A stretch of DNA of 64,000 nucleotides from Paenibacillus brasilensis (GCF_009363115.1 NZ_CP045298.1:3028501-3092500), one strand, 5' to 3'; positions 8,734-17,902 are shown, counted from the first letter of the stretch. A program made the numbers and translations. The notes: generated from the sequence alone by a model not told the origin.

Positions 8734-10473
8734 TTGTTAATTGCTTTGAAGGAAAGTGTGCTTCAGGTTCTCCTTGCCGTTATATCGGCGGGTTTTTTCT
8801 CTATATTAACGGATTATGGAGATAAGAAAAAGGTTTGGGGCGGCCAGCTGCTGCCCGGTCCGAATCAAGGGATACTTTATTTGTGTTGCTTACCAGCCAT
8901 ATTGCTATGTTCTCTCTTTCAATATCAGTCTCCATATGGCCTACCTTCCAATCTCGGAATTATTCCCCTCGCTGTCGGCATCATGTATGGTAGACGTCGT
9001 ACCGCCTTCGCGCTCGCCGCTTCCGCACTCATGGGGACCCTGATTATAGCCCAGTCGACAGAAATGTCGCCGATGTATGTGTGCACAGGTTTTATCCTTT
9101 TTACTTTTATGCTGCTGCATGGCAAGTTCTTTCAAAAAGGGACGTTGTCGGACAAAAAACTTCTGATTTCCGCATATGTTGTGGTTGATATGCTGCTTAA
9201 GGCTCTGTTCCCGCTCCTGCTGGGCAGACAGGATGTATGGGTATACATTCCCAATTTGCTTACAACGCTATGGAATATTGCTGCAGGTATACTGGCAAGT
9301 TTTATGGTCGTGAGTCTGATGCATAATGCCTTCGAAAAACTGGCGCTGCGACGTGATGTAAGCGAATTTACGAGCAAATACTTAATTGAAGCGGATAAGC
9401 TGCGTCAGGTGATGGATTTGCTGCCATTATCCCTTGCAACTCTGGACAGCGAGGAACGAGTTATACATATGAACAAAACAATGCTGGAACTCTATCGGAA
9501 TTTCGATCCCTTCATTACGCTGCCTAAGGTAGTGGGGCGTCCATGGACCTCGTTATATGATTTTAACACTTCGTCGGTGATTAGCGAACGGGTTATGAAA
9601 GCGTTGCAAGGGGAGGCGGGTGCTGATTTTATTAATGTACCTCCCAAAGTATTCTTCTGCAGCTTTCTCCCCATGCGGGATAAACATGTGAACAAAACGA
9701 CAGGTGTCATTATTGCCTTGCAGGATATTACAGAGCTGGAGACGCTGCGCAGTGAGCTGTGCAATTTTGAGAGGCTCAGTCTGGTCGGACAGATGGCAGC
9801 AGGCATCACTCATGAAATACGCAATCCCATGGCGGTTGTGCGTGGATTTTTACAGCTTATGCGTGAGAAAAGTCCGGATTCCCTCGGTCATTACTACCGT
9901 ATTGTGATGGAGGAACTGGATCGCGCGAACGGGATTATTAACGATTTTCTTTCACTTGCCCAGAACCGGATTGTTGAGAAGGAGCAATGTCATCTTCACG
10001 ATATTATTCGCGAGCTCACGCCTTTATTGTGGGCAGATGCGAACCTGAGGGGGCAGACAATTGAGCTAAAGCTGGAGGATCATGTGACGATGCTGCATTT
10101 GAACCCCAAGGAAATGAAGCAATTGCTGCTTAACTTATCGCGTAATGCGATGGAGGCTATGGGTGAAAAGGGTGTACTGACCATCTCCACGCATGAGGAA
10201 GGGGATTTTGTGGAGCTGGAAGTAAAGGATACAGGTCCGGGAATTCCGCAAAACCAGCTTGAAAAGCTGTTCCAGCCTTTTTACACGACCAAAACCAAAG
10301 GCACAGGTCTGGGGCTGGCTTTATGTCAAAGTATCGTAGAGCGACACCACGGTACGATTGCCGTAGATTCTGTGGAAGGAACGGGCACGCAGTTTAGAGT
10401 TCGATTGCGCAGAACCATTCCAGCTTATCGAGAACATTCCGAGCCTTCTGTCATGAATTCCATACAAAAATAA
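8734..10473 (+). CDS. Membrane sensor histidine kinase, KinB-like
   Basis: Two-component kinase of 579 residues starting at TTG 8734, with AGGAGGAGG ten bases upstream. Residues 1-200 form about six hydrophobic segments resembling the 5TM-type sensor region. A PAS-like domain follows (about 215-345). The HisKA box GQMAAGITHEIRNPMAVVRG carries the phosphoacceptor His. The ATPase N, G1 and G2 boxes are visible as NLSRNAMEAM, DTGPGIP and TTKTKGTGLGLAL. No response regulator lies next to it, as is usual for sporulation-phosphorelay kinases. A role in feeding Spo0F is inference only. Confidence 0.88.
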   Translation: MLIALKESVLQVLLAVISAGFFSILTDYGDKKKVWGGQLLPGPNQGILYLCCLPAILLCSLFQYQSPYGLPSNLGIIPLAVGIMYGRRRTAFALAASALMGTLIIAQSTEMSPMYVCTGFILFTFMLLHGKFFQKGTLSDKKLLISAYVVVDMLLKALFPLLLGRQDVWVYIPNLLTTLWNIAAGILASFMVVSLMHNAFEKLALRRDVSEFTSKYLIEADKLRQVMDLLPLSLATLDSEERVIHMNKTMLELYRNFDPFITLPKVVGRPWTSLYDFNTSSVISERVMKALQGEAGADFINVPPKVFFCSFLPMRDKHVNKTTGVIIALQDITELETLRSELCNFERLSLVGQMAAGITHEIRNPMAVVRGFLQLMREKSPDSLGHYYRIVMEELDRANGIINDFLSLAQNRIVEKEQCHLHDIIRELTPLLWADANLRGQTIELKLEDHVTMLHLNPKEMKQLLLNLSRNAMEAMGEKGVLTISTHEEGDFVELEVKDTGPGIPQNQLEKLFQPFYTTKTKGTGLGLALCQSIVERHHGTIAVDSVEGTGTQFRVRLRRTIPAYREHSEPSVMNSIQK

Positions 10474-10497
10474 TTGTACACATATAGATCTGTTTTT

Positions 10498-10527
10498 TTG
10501 CAAAACACGTGAAAAAGATTGTATAAT
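10498..10527 (+). promoter_or_regulatory. Sigma-A type promoter of the bacilliredoxin gene
   Basis: TTGCAA and TATAAT are separated by 18 bases, about 90 bases before the start codon of the next gene. Confidence 0.6.
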
Positions 10528-10614
10528 GAAGATTAGGTATCCGTACCTTTAACACGAGAGTGGATAAAAAAAGCAACGTAGTATACATGATTTTTGGAAA
10601 AGGAGTGAAAGAAT

Positions 10615-11049
10615 ATGTCTATGTCTTTTGACCAATATATGAGAGATTCAGTTCAGCCCATGCGCGATGAACTGACCAATCTTGGAATCCAGGAGCTGCG
10701 TACTTCGGAAGAAGTGGAGGCCAAGCTGCCTAATGCCAAGGGAACAACGCTGGTTGTTGTTAACTCGGTATGCGGTTGTGCCGCAGGTCAATGCCGTCCA
10801 GGTGTGGCCGAAGCGCTGAAGCATGATATTACACCGGATCACCTGTATACGGTTTTTGCCGGACAGGACAAGGAAGCAACGGCGAAGGCTCGCGAATTTT
10901 TCGCGCCGTATCCGCCATCTTCCCCTTCCATTGCACTGTTGAAAGACGGCGAGCTGGTTCACTTCATCGAGCGTCACCAGGTGGAGGACCGTTCGGCTGA
11001 TCAAATCGCTGCTGATTTGACCAGTGCATTTGACCGTTTTTGCCGTTAA
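10615..11049 (+). CDS. Bacilliredoxin, BrxA/BrxB family
   Basis: Small thioredoxin-fold protein (144 residues) that removes bacillithiol from mixed disulfides on proteins. The active site NSVCGCAAG is near residues 54-62. FAGQDKEATAKAREFF and PSSPSIALLKDG match the family closely (YphP/YqiW of Bacillus). An additional cysteine follows four residues after the CGC motif (AGQCRP), where an alanine is usual as far as I recall. AAAAGGAGTG precedes the ATG. It has its own promoter and terminator. Confidence 0.93.
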   Translation: MSMSFDQYMRDSVQPMRDELTNLGIQELRTSEEVEAKLPNAKGTTLVVVNSVCGCAAGQCRPGVAEALKHDITPDHLYTVFAGQDKEATAKAREFFAPYPPSSPSIALLKDGELVHFIERHQVEDRSADQIAADLTSAFDRFCR

Positions 11050-11064
11050 GACTGCTCAAGCTAT

Positions 11065-11104
11065 GCCCCCGCATTTTTCGCCTGCGAAACTTGCCGGGGC
11101 TTTT
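11065..11104 (+). terminator. Terminator of the bacilliredoxin gene
   Basis: GCCCCCGCA pairs with TGCCGGGGC with one mismatch, followed by TTTT. It lies 16 bases after the stop codon. Confidence 0.7.
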
Positions 11105-11150
11105 GCATGTTAGCTTGTAAAGTAAATTCCTAAAAAGAGGTGTTTATCTG

Positions 11151-11960
11151 ATGAGTTTGCAGGAACAGATTATTGCTGAATTGGGAGTACAGCCTACGAT
11201 TAACGTAGAGGCAGAGGTCCGCAAGCGCGTGGATTTCCTCAAGTCGTATGTAACGAAAACCGGAAGCAAAGGACTGCTGATCGCCATCAGTGGCGGGATT
11301 GACAGTGCTGTAGCAGCTGCCCTGTGCAAGCAGGCTACAGATGAGCTGACGAAGGAGCAAGGGCAAGAGTACATAACGCTGGGGGTGTTCCAGCCTTATG
11401 GCAAGCAGGAAGATATTGAGCACAGCTACGCGGTTGCCAAAGCGTTCGATCTGAAATATGCCGGGGAAACGAACATCAAGGAAGCGGTTGATGAGGTTGC
11501 CGTGGAAGTGGAGCATACGTTAAAGGATATCGGTCTTGAACGTTCCATTACTCCGCAAGTGAGAGGGAATGTAAAGGCAAGAACACGTATGGTGGTTCAG
11601 TACGCACTCGCGAACGAGCTGAATCTGCTTGTCGTTGGCACAGACCACGCTTCAGAAGCCATCACAGGCTTTTATACGAAATGGGGCGATGGTGCAGTCG
11701 ATATTACACCGCTTAGTACGCTGAACAAGCGTCAGGTGCGTTTGCTGGCCAGCTACCTTGGAGTTCCGCAGGTCATTTTGGACAAAGCGCCTACAGCAGG
11801 ATTGTGGGAAGGCCAGACGGATGAACAAGAACTGGGCATCTCCTACGAAGCGAACAGCGACTATCTGGAAGGCAAGGAAATAGACCCGGCGGCACGCGAA
11901 AAGCTGGAAAGCTTCTTCACACGTACAGCGCATAAGCGGACAAGCATTCCGGGAGTTTAA
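11151..11960 (+). CDS. nadE: Ammonia-dependent NAD+ synthetase
   Basis: Amidates nicotinic acid adenine dinucleotide to NAD+, the last step of NAD synthesis. The ATP-pyrophosphatase P-loop SGGIDS is at residues 47-52. VVGTDHASEAITGFYTKWGD and the C-terminal KAPTAGLWEGQTDE are characteristic of the ammonia-dependent class. There is no glutaminase domain, and 269 residues is the usual length. AAAGAGGTG lies before the ATG. The gene is monocistronic and faces a convergent hydrolase gene. Confidence 0.96.
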   Translation: MSLQEQIIAELGVQPTINVEAEVRKRVDFLKSYVTKTGSKGLLIAISGGIDSAVAAALCKQATDELTKEQGQEYITLGVFQPYGKQEDIEHSYAVAKAFDLKYAGETNIKEAVDEVAVEVEHTLKDIGLERSITPQVRGNVKARTRMVVQYALANELNLLVVGTDHASEAITGFYTKWGDGAVDITPLSTLNKRQVRLLASYLGVPQVILDKAPTAGLWEGQTDEQELGISYEANSDYLEGKEIDPAAREKLESFFTRTAHKRTSIPGV

Positions 11961-12034
11961 GTGCGTAATCTTATGATTATGAAATTGTAAATCACTCTTG
12001 GTATTTATGCGAAATGCTCAAATCAATAAAAATG

Positions 12035-12059
12035 CGGCGATCCGCCCGGCGGATCGCCG
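12035..12059 (-). terminator. Terminator between nadE and the opposing hydrolase
   Basis: A perfect 11-bp stem (CGGCGATCCGC) closes on a three-base loop. On the minus strand it is followed by CATTTTTATT, so it best serves the hydrolase gene. It may also stop nadE transcripts. Confidence 0.8.
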
Positions 12060-12081
12060 TTTGCATTAAAAGGGCTATAGC

Positions 12082-12897
12082 TTAATTGGTGATCCATTCA
12101 ATGAAGCGGCGGGTTTCGGTAATCGCCTGATCCAGCTGAAGACTGCCTCCCTGAAATGGATGAACGGTATTGAAGGTATGATTGCCACCTTGAATTTGTA
12201 CCCATTCAATATCGGGACGAACGGTGGTGAGCAGGGCAGAGCCTTCGCGTAGGCGTTTGGAGTCTTCGGTTCCCTGGATAAGTACGGCTGGCAGCCGGCT
12301 GTCTGCAAGCCTGTCCACGATGGCAAAACGCGAGCGATTTTGCTCCAGATCGTTCAGAATGACTACATCCAGCGGGAGCTGCTGCCCGGTTCTGGCGTTT
12401 TGAACATAGCTGCGTCCCTTGGTGCGCATTTCTTCTTTTTGTGGCAAAGTAAACAGATCCAAATCTGTCACGCCATTCCATGAAATGACACCGGATATTT
12501 CTCCGGGGTGATCCAGAGCGTATACGAAGCAGCTTCCCGCGCCCCGGCTGTGCCCTAATAGAAATAACGGCAGCTCTCTGAACTCGTGGCGTGCTCTTAG
12601 ATGGGTTAGCAGTATATCCAAATCCTCTTGCTCGCGGCTATAGGTGTTGCGTGCGAATTTTTCCGGCTCGGTAAAATTCTCTAAATCCTCACCTATGCCA
12701 TTATGTGAAAAGTTGAAGGTTACGACATGGTTATCCACGCTCAATGCTTCTGCAATAAAGGGGAACATACCCCAATCCTTAAATCCCTTGTAGCCATGAG
12801 CGATGATGAGCAGGCTTTTGGCTTTGTTTTTGGCGGGAAACCAGGAGGCCCGGATCACGGCATCTATTCCTGCTTCAACCACAATGGTTTCTGACAT
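12082..12897 (-). CDS. Alpha/beta hydrolase
   Basis: Soluble serine hydrolase of 271 residues. The nucleophile elbow is GHSRGAG near residue 115. HGYKGFKDWGMFPF forms the oxyanion-hole strand, and the late GGNHTF supplies the catalytic histidine. This is the dienelactone-hydrolase/peptidase S9-like type, and the natural substrate cannot be predicted. GGAAGGAT lies just before the ATG at 12897. It has no operon partner. Confidence 0.8.
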   Translation of the reverse strand: MSETIVVEAGIDAVIRASWFPAKNKAKSLLIIAHGYKGFKDWGMFPFIAEALSVDNHVVTFNFSHNGIGEDLENFTEPEKFARNTYSREQEDLDILLTHLRARHEFRELPLFLLGHSRGAGSCFVYALDHPGEISGVISWNGVTDLDLFTLPQKEEMRTKGRSYVQNARTGQQLPLDVVILNDLEQNRSRFAIVDRLADSRLPAVLIQGTEDSKRLREGSALLTTVRPDIEWVQIQGGNHTFNTVHPFQGGSLQLDQAITETRRFIEWITN

Positions 12898-13079
12898 CCT
12901 ATCCTTCCTTTCTACGGGAATTTTTAAGTGGGTCTATCAGCTAAATTCATACATTGAACTATAGCTACTCTTATTTTAACATATATTGGTGCTGCCCTTG
13001 CGCCTTTGTGGCTCGCCATGGTGTGGACGCACTGTTACAATAGGTGCAGTAAAGTATAAAAAGGACGGGGAATACCCAA

Positions 13080-13484
13080 ATGATCTACGGAATTGGACAT
13101 GATGTGCTGGAAATAAGCCGTATGGCTGACATTTTGGCAGGTAAATATGCAGATGCGTTTTTAAAACGGGTGTTGACCCCGGCTGAACGTGAGCTTGCTG
13201 TGGAACGCAAAGCTAGGCTAACGGAGTTTGTAGCAGGTCGCTTTGCTGCAAAGGAAGCGATAACGAAGGCCTTCGGTTGCGGAATCGGGCAGATGATCGG
13301 GTTCGGTGATATGGATATTTTACCGGAGCCTGGGGGAAAGCCCGTAGTTTATTTATCTTCGTCCGCGTGGAATAGACTGGACTTGCCAGGTACAGGGAGC
13401 TCGGATTACAGTATTCACCTGAGTATTACACACCAGCCCAACATTGCCTCTGCTTTTGTAATTGTCGAATATAAGGAGATGTGA
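13080..13484 (+). CDS. acpS: Holo-[acyl-carrier-protein] synthase
   Basis: Transfers the phosphopantetheine arm from CoA to acyl carrier protein. Magnesium-binding residues are visible: Asp8 in GIGHDVLEI and Glu59 in RFAAKEAITKAFG. The C-terminal SITH motif is present. The product has 134 residues, normal for AcpS. GGACGGGG precedes the ATG. The stop codon is four bases before the start of mutY, so the two genes are likely co-transcribed and translationally linked. Confidence 0.95.
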   Translation: MIYGIGHDVLEISRMADILAGKYADAFLKRVLTPAERELAVERKARLTEFVAGRFAAKEAITKAFGCGIGQMIGFGDMDILPEPGGKPVVYLSSSAWNRLDLPGTGSSDYSIHLSITHQPNIASAFVIVEYKEM

Positions 13485-13488
13485 TGTG

Positions 13489-14727
13489 ATGACTGCAAAT
13501 ACACTGGAACAAAAACGTTATTTCAGTTTTGAACTGTTGAACTGGTATACACGAAACAAACGGGATTTGCCGTGGCGCCGCCATCGGAATCCTTTTTATA
13601 TCTGGATTTCGGAAATTATGCTTCAGCAGACGCGTGTCGATACGGTGATCCCGTATTTCAATCGCTTTATTGCACGTTTTCCGACGATCGAAGCGCTGGC
13701 GGAAGCACCCGAGGAGGATGTGCTCAAGCTGTGGGAAGGGCTGGGCTATTATTCCCGTGCCCGGAATTTGCAAGCTGCGGCCAAACAAGTGGTCGAGCTT
13801 CACGGCGGACAGGTACCGGATGATACACAGGCCGTCGCCGCGCTGAAAGGAGTCGGCCCGTATACGACAGGTGCAATTATGAGTATCGCCTTCAATCGGC
13901 CGGAGCCTGCTGTAGATGGCAATGTGATGCGGGTGTTGTCGCGCTATTTCCTCATTGAAGAGGATATTATGAAGGGCAGCACACGATCACATATGGAAAG
14001 TCTGGTGCGGGAGCTGATCCCCGAAGGGAGAGCCTCCGATTTCAATCAGGCACTGATGGAGCTGGGGGCGCTGGTGTGCACGCCGAAGTCGCCCCAGTGC
14101 CTGACCTGCCCGGTCATGGAGCATTGCTCAGGGCGACTGGCAGGTCGCGAGGAGACGCTGCCGGTGAAGACGAAGGCGAAGCCGCCGCGGCTGGAGCCGC
14201 GTTCCGTCGCCCTCATTGAGGGCAGCGGCGCGAACGCAGGTCGCCTGCTCGTCCGGCAGCGTCCGGCCAAGGGCTTGCTCGCCCGCATGTGGGAGCTGCC
14301 GCACGAGCTTGCCGGGCCAGAGGGATACAACGGCCCGGTGCCGGATGAGCCTGCCATGGACCATCTGGCGGCTCATTTGCTGGCAGAGGGCGTGCTTGCG
14401 CGCCCGGTGCGATTTGTACGTGAGGCGGAGCACACGTTCAGCCACATCCACTGGAACCTGCGTGTGTTCCAGTGTGAAGAGGTCGCCAGCCCTGCAGGAA
14501 TGGCGAACAGACAACCGCTGGCTGCCGAGCAGCGGGCAGACTACAGCACCGGAGCGAAGCCGGATGCGTTGATTGCGCTGGCAGAACAGGAGGAGCAGGC
14601 CCACTCCGGGCTGCCTGCAGGATACCGCTGGATCAGCGAGGCGGATATGGACACCATGGCGTTTCCCAAGGTGTTCCTCGATCTGATCACCGAATATTAT
14701 GCAAAGCAAAAAGGGACCTTGGTGTAG
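13489..14727 (+). CDS. mutY: A/G-specific adenine DNA glycosylase
   Basis: Removes adenine mispaired with 8-oxoguanine. The catalytic Glu42 is in SEIMLQQTRVDTV, the helix-hairpin-helix is LKGVGPYTTGAI with Asp143 in AVDGNVMRV, and an iron-sulfur cluster is formed by Cys197, Cys204, Cys207 and Cys213. The C-terminal NUDIX-like domain (from about residue 235) reads the oxidised guanine. The frame is open to 13462 inside acpS, but ATG 13489, ten bases after AAGGAG, gives the family N terminus. The second half (14100-14600) is clearly more GC-rich than its surroundings. Confidence 0.95.
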   Translation: MTANTLEQKRYFSFELLNWYTRNKRDLPWRRHRNPFYIWISEIMLQQTRVDTVIPYFNRFIARFPTIEALAEAPEEDVLKLWEGLGYYSRARNLQAAAKQVVELHGGQVPDDTQAVAALKGVGPYTTGAIMSIAFNRPEPAVDGNVMRVLSRYFLIEEDIMKGSTRSHMESLVRELIPEGRASDFNQALMELGALVCTPKSPQCLTCPVMEHCSGRLAGREETLPVKTKAKPPRLEPRSVALIEGSGANAGRLLVRQRPAKGLLARMWELPHELAGPEGYNGPVPDEPAMDHLAAHLLAEGVLARPVRFVREAEHTFSHIHWNLRVFQCEEVASPAGMANRQPLAAEQRADYSTGAKPDALIALAEQEEQAHSGLPAGYRWISEADMDTMAFPKVFLDLITEYYAKQKGTLV

Positions 14728-14736
14728 GTCCTCAAC

Positions 14737-14768
14737 AGCTGCCGGAGAAGTCTCGGCAGCTTTTTTTG
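14737..14768 (+). terminator. Terminator of acpS-mutY
   Basis: AGCTGCCGGAG pairs with CTCGGCAGCT and is followed by seven T. It lies just after the mutY stop. Confidence 0.85.
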
Positions 14769-14910
14769 TTCTTTTTTCGCTAAGTCTGACGTCTCGTAAA
14801 AATAACGATATATATAGACCGTCGCTATTTATCAGTCACAATTACATGGCCTGTTCAAAAATGTTTGGTTGCCTGCTTCATGTAGATATACATTTCGCCA
14901 CTTTCGATCT

Positions 14911-15410
14911 TTAAAGTGAATTGGCACGGTCCTCGATCTCGATCAGCCCTTTGCCGATTACATTGGCCGAAACCGGAGGCTTGCCGACCTCCCGTGACCA
15001 TACGGACAGCTGCCCGATATGATGAATCTGGTGGGCGATGACATGACGCATCAGCTCGCCCCAGGCATCAATTACAATCCTGCCGTCCGGTAGGTGATCT
15101 TCAAACCTTTTTTGTTCCAGCCCTTCATGCCAGGCGAGCACGAACGGCTCGACATCAAGTCGAAACTTCGCATCCAGCTTACGGACTTTATCCAGCGTAG
15201 CATGGAGTGAGAAGTCCTCCTGAAAATCAGGCTTGCCCTGAATCGTTTGAATCCAGCTCCACTCCACATCAACGATATGAAAGAGCGTCTTCAAAATACC
15301 GCCGACACCGCCGACGCGTTCTCTCAAAAAAGCTCTTCCTGCGGTACCTCCTCACACCAGCGGTACCATTGTTCCCGAACCATCCAGTTGTAGCGAAAGA
15401 AAGTCTGCAT
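14911..15410 (-). pseudogene. DinB-family protein, frameshifted
   Basis: DinB/YfiT-type four-helix metal-binding protein, often a thiol transferase or hydrolase in Firmicutes. The main open part (14911-15327) contains GILKTLFHIVDVEWSWIQTI and HQIHHIGQLSVW with the metal-binding histidines, but begins abruptly at RERVGGVG. The missing start is present upstream in another frame: ATG 15410, preceded by GGAGG at seven bases, reads MQTFFRYNWMVREQWYRW and runs into a TGA. The two frames meet at a run of six A on the plus strand (15326-15331). One more base there would restore a protein of about 166 residues. It is either a real lesion, phase variation in a homopolymer, or a sequencing error. Confidence 0.85.
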
Positions 15411-15542
15411 CCATCAACCTCCAGCATTGTTTTGATGATCGTCGCTACCATCTTACCATGGAATACCAAATCTTTGTCAGCATCTTCTTGCGCTTCCTGT
15501 TCGACTTAATGGACGGGGGCTTCTGTCCATCCATTTAAATTG

Positions 15543-15590
15543 AAAAAGGCTGTCTCACTCGTAGAAATTCTACTTTGGAGACAGCCTTTA
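15543..15590 (-). terminator. Terminator of sodA
   Basis: AAAGGCTGTCTC and GAGACAGCCTTT form the stem. On the minus strand it ends in CTTTTTC, 28 bases after the sodA stop. Confidence 0.85.
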
Positions 15591-15617
15591 TTATAGAGTA
15601 GTGAATGTGTTACTGGC

Positions 15618-16232
15618 TTATTTCTTTGCTGCCGCGTAACGTTTGTTTACTTCATCCCAGTTGATAACATTGTAGAATGCTGCAATGTAATCCGGGCGTT
15701 TGTTTTGATATTTCAGGTAGTAAGCATGCTCCCAAACGTCCAGTCCAAGTACCGGAGTCAGACCTTCAAACAGTGGGCTGTCTTGGTTAGGAGTACTAGT
15801 GATTGCCAGTTTGCCGTCTTTGCCGACAACCAGCCAAGCCCAGCCGCTACCAAAGCGTGTTGTAGCTGCTTTAGTGAAGTCTTCTTTGAATTTGTCGTAG
15901 CCGCCCAGCTCGTTGTTGATGGCATCAGCAATAGCGCCCGTCGGTTGTCCGCCGCCATTAGGACCGATAACTTCCCAGAACAGGCTGTGGTTATGGTGTC
16001 CGCCACCGTTATTGCGAACCGCAGTGCGGATGCTTTCAGGAACGCTGTCCAGATTGGAGATCAGATCCTCCAGGCTTTTGCTTTGCAGTTCAGGAGCGCT
16101 CTCCAGAGCTGCATTTAAGTTCGTTACATATGTGTTATGGTGACGATCATGGTGAATTTCTACTGTCAGTGCATCAATGTGCGGTTCCAGTGCGTCTTTT
16201 GCATAAGGAAGTTCTGGTAATTGAAATGCCAT
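15618..16232 (-). CDS. sodA: Superoxide dismutase, Mn type
   Basis: Dismutates superoxide in the cytosol. All metal ligands are visible: His in [12 protein letters not shown], His in [13 protein letters not shown], and Asp and His in [13 protein letters not shown]. The Gly-Gly-Gln-Pro context after FWEVIGPN fits the Mn or cambialistic class. The product has 204 residues, the normal length. GGAGGG lies before ATG 16232. It is monocistronic with its own promoter and terminator. A second SOD domain is encoded at 22356-23720. Confidence 0.96.
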   Translation of the reverse strand: MAFQLPELPYAKDALEPHIDALTVEIHHDRHHNTYVTNLNAALESAPELQSKSLEDLISNLDSVPESIRTAVRNNGGGHHNHSLFWEVIGPNGGGQPTGAIADAINNELGGYDKFKEDFTKAATTRFGSGWAWLVVGKDGKLAITSTPNQDSPLFEGLTPVLGLDVWEHAYYLKYQNKRPDYIAAFYNVINWDEVNKRYAAAKK

Positions 16233-16758
16233 AATAAAATCCCTCCTGGTTATATGGTTGGGTAAGGTATTCCTATGTAATAATACCCTCTACAGTTATA
16301 TTAAACCGCATTCAGGCTATTTTATCAACATTTTTGTTTGTAAAATAGCAAACTGGGAAATACGACCTGATAGCTAGCATGTCCAAAAACCTGACTGGAA
16401 TACACAAAATATAGGTAATATGAAGGAAATTATAAGATACAAAAATGTAAACGCTACATATACAGCGCTTACATGAGAAAAAGGGATGTATTCCTGTTAA
16501 AAGTGTGGTTTAATGATCAAGGAAGCAGAAATTTCGGCTTTTTTGTCGTCTGCTATATCTTTGTCATGTCTTTTGGACCTGACGAATTTGAGGGCATTAC
16601 ACCCTTTTCCTGTTCTTTATTTCATATATAGCAGATCGTATGCATTTTTATCATAATGCCTTGTGATTAACACCATGCTAAGAACTTTAAGGATTTATGT
16701 AAAAATGACGGCGTTGTCTCATTTTTTTATTAAGCTTACGAAAAGGGAGATATTACTT
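16233..16758. other. Intergenic region between sodA and the GNAT gene
   Basis: It holds the sodA promoter and, at 16446-16473, a near-perfect inverted repeat of TGTAAACGCT (second arm AGCGCTTACA, spacer eight). The rest shows no convincing gene. The frame open from 16663 lacks a ribosome binding site until the ATG at 16759. Confidence 0.5.
16300..16328 (-). promoter_or_regulatory. Sigma-A type promoter of sodA
   Basis: On the minus strand TTGATA and TTTAAT are 17 bases apart, about 70 bases upstream of the sodA start. Confidence 0.5.
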
Positions 16759-17184
16759 ATGCACGTTCGTTCCTTTCAATTAAGTGATGTGAATCCAGTA
16801 ACCGAACTCATGCAAGTTGCTTTGTCAGAGGAGTGCTACAAGGAGACGGTGGGTGCTTTTGCCCGTCAGCTTTCGTGGGATTCCGGTTTGATCGTCGTTG
16901 CGGAAGATGAGGGAGAGATTGTTGGTGCCCTGATTGGCACGATAGATCAGAATCATGGTTGTTATTATCGTATTGCTATTCACCCCGATCATCGTCGAAT
17001 GGGTATTGGGAAATCGCTTGTGGAGGCCATGGAGCAACGTTTCCAACAACGTAAAGTTAGCCGCATTTTAGTAGCCGGGGACAAGCATAACAGCGCGGCC
17101 ATGCCTTTGTATGAAGCAATGGGCTATGGAGCAAACCAGATTTTACAGGCTTTTCAGAAGCTTAGTATTTTGGCTCCTCATTAA
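16759..17184 (+). CDS. GNAT family N-acetyltransferase
   Basis: Acetyl-CoA-dependent acetyltransferase of 141 residues. The acetyl-CoA loop is clear: YYRIAIHPDHRRMGIGKSLV, followed by the C-terminal AMPLYEAMGY. The substrate is unknown. The frame is open 32 codons further upstream, but ATG 16759 follows AAAAGGGAGA at eight bases and begins with the standard first strand MHVRSFQLSD. It is probably transcribed alone. Confidence 0.87.
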   Translation: MHVRSFQLSDVNPVTELMQVALSEECYKETVGAFARQLSWDSGLIVVAEDEGEIVGALIGTIDQNHGCYYRIAIHPDHRRMGIGKSLVEAMEQRFQQRKVSRILVAGDKHNSAAMPLYEAMGYGANQILQAFQKLSILAPH

Positions 17185-17317
17185 ACGGCACTCATTGATA
17201 TAAAGAGAATTGAATATTTTTAAAGTTAATATTTCCAATTAGAGCATATCTGAGTAACCGTTGCAATCGGGTACGGGATATGCTTTTCTATTTATAACAG
17301 GGTTAAGGAGGTATATT

Positions 17318-17902
17318 ATGGACGCTTTGGCTCCTTCGTCAGGCCCGCTTCCTTCACCGGAAACATCCAAGCAGACAGGTCGCGCTGGTTACTTACGCGA
17401 TTGGTTGGTTACCCTTCTGATTGTGCTGATCGTCTTGCTGCTGCTGAACCTGTTCGTGTTTAATTTGTCCACGGTCAGGGGACATTCGATGCAGCCGACA
17501 CTCATGGAGAGCCAGCATTTGTTCGTTAACAAGCTGGTTTACAATTTTCATGATCCGGCCAGGGGAGACATCGTGATTTTAAAAGATCCCGACTCCAAGT
17601 CGTCCAACCCGAGATTTTTAGTGAAAAGAGTGATAGGCACTCCCGGAGATGTGATTCGGGTGGAACATAATCGCTTGTATGTGAACGGTGAGCTGCTAAA
17701 TGAGCCTTACACCAACTCCAGGGTGGAGGATGGTGATTACGGCCCTTTTACGGTGGAGCCGGGTCACTTTTTTGTCATGGGAGATAACCGCCATACTGCC
17801 GCAAGCAAGGACAGCCGCTATTTCGGCAGCATTAAATCCCAGGATTTGCTGGGGCGTGCGGAGTTTATTTTTTGGCCGATATCTGGTTGGAAATGGCTAT
17901 AG
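17318..17902 (+). CDS. lepB: Signal peptidase I
   Basis: Membrane-bound serine protease that cleaves signal peptides of secreted proteins. There is a single N-terminal transmembrane segment at residues 29-48, the catalytic Ser57 in RGHSMQPT, the general-base Lys103 in LVKRVIGTPGD, and the late GDNR motif of box E. This is the Gram-positive single-TM form (SipS type), 194 residues. AAGGAGG lies before ATG 17318, and the 19 upstream in-frame codons lack such a site. The next gene, rnhA, follows in the same direction after 93 bases. Confidence 0.95.
   Translation: MDALAPSSGPLPSPETSKQTGRAGYLRDWLVTLLIVLIVLLLLNLFVFNLSTVRGHSMQPTLMESQHLFVNKLVYNFHDPARGDIVILKDPDSKSSNPRFLVKRVIGTPGDVIRVEHNRLYVNGELLNEPYTNSRVEDGDYGPFTVEPGHFFVMGDNRHTAASKDSRYFGSIKSQDLLGRAEFIFWPISGWKWL

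Noticed and set aside
13462..13488. Upstream start for mutY inside acpS
   Set aside because: The extra nine residues have no family match, and the ribosome binding site fits the ATG at 13489.
16446..16473. Inverted repeat considered as a cre site
   Set aside because: Each arm fits only the first ten consensus positions; the remaining positions and the spacing do not match.
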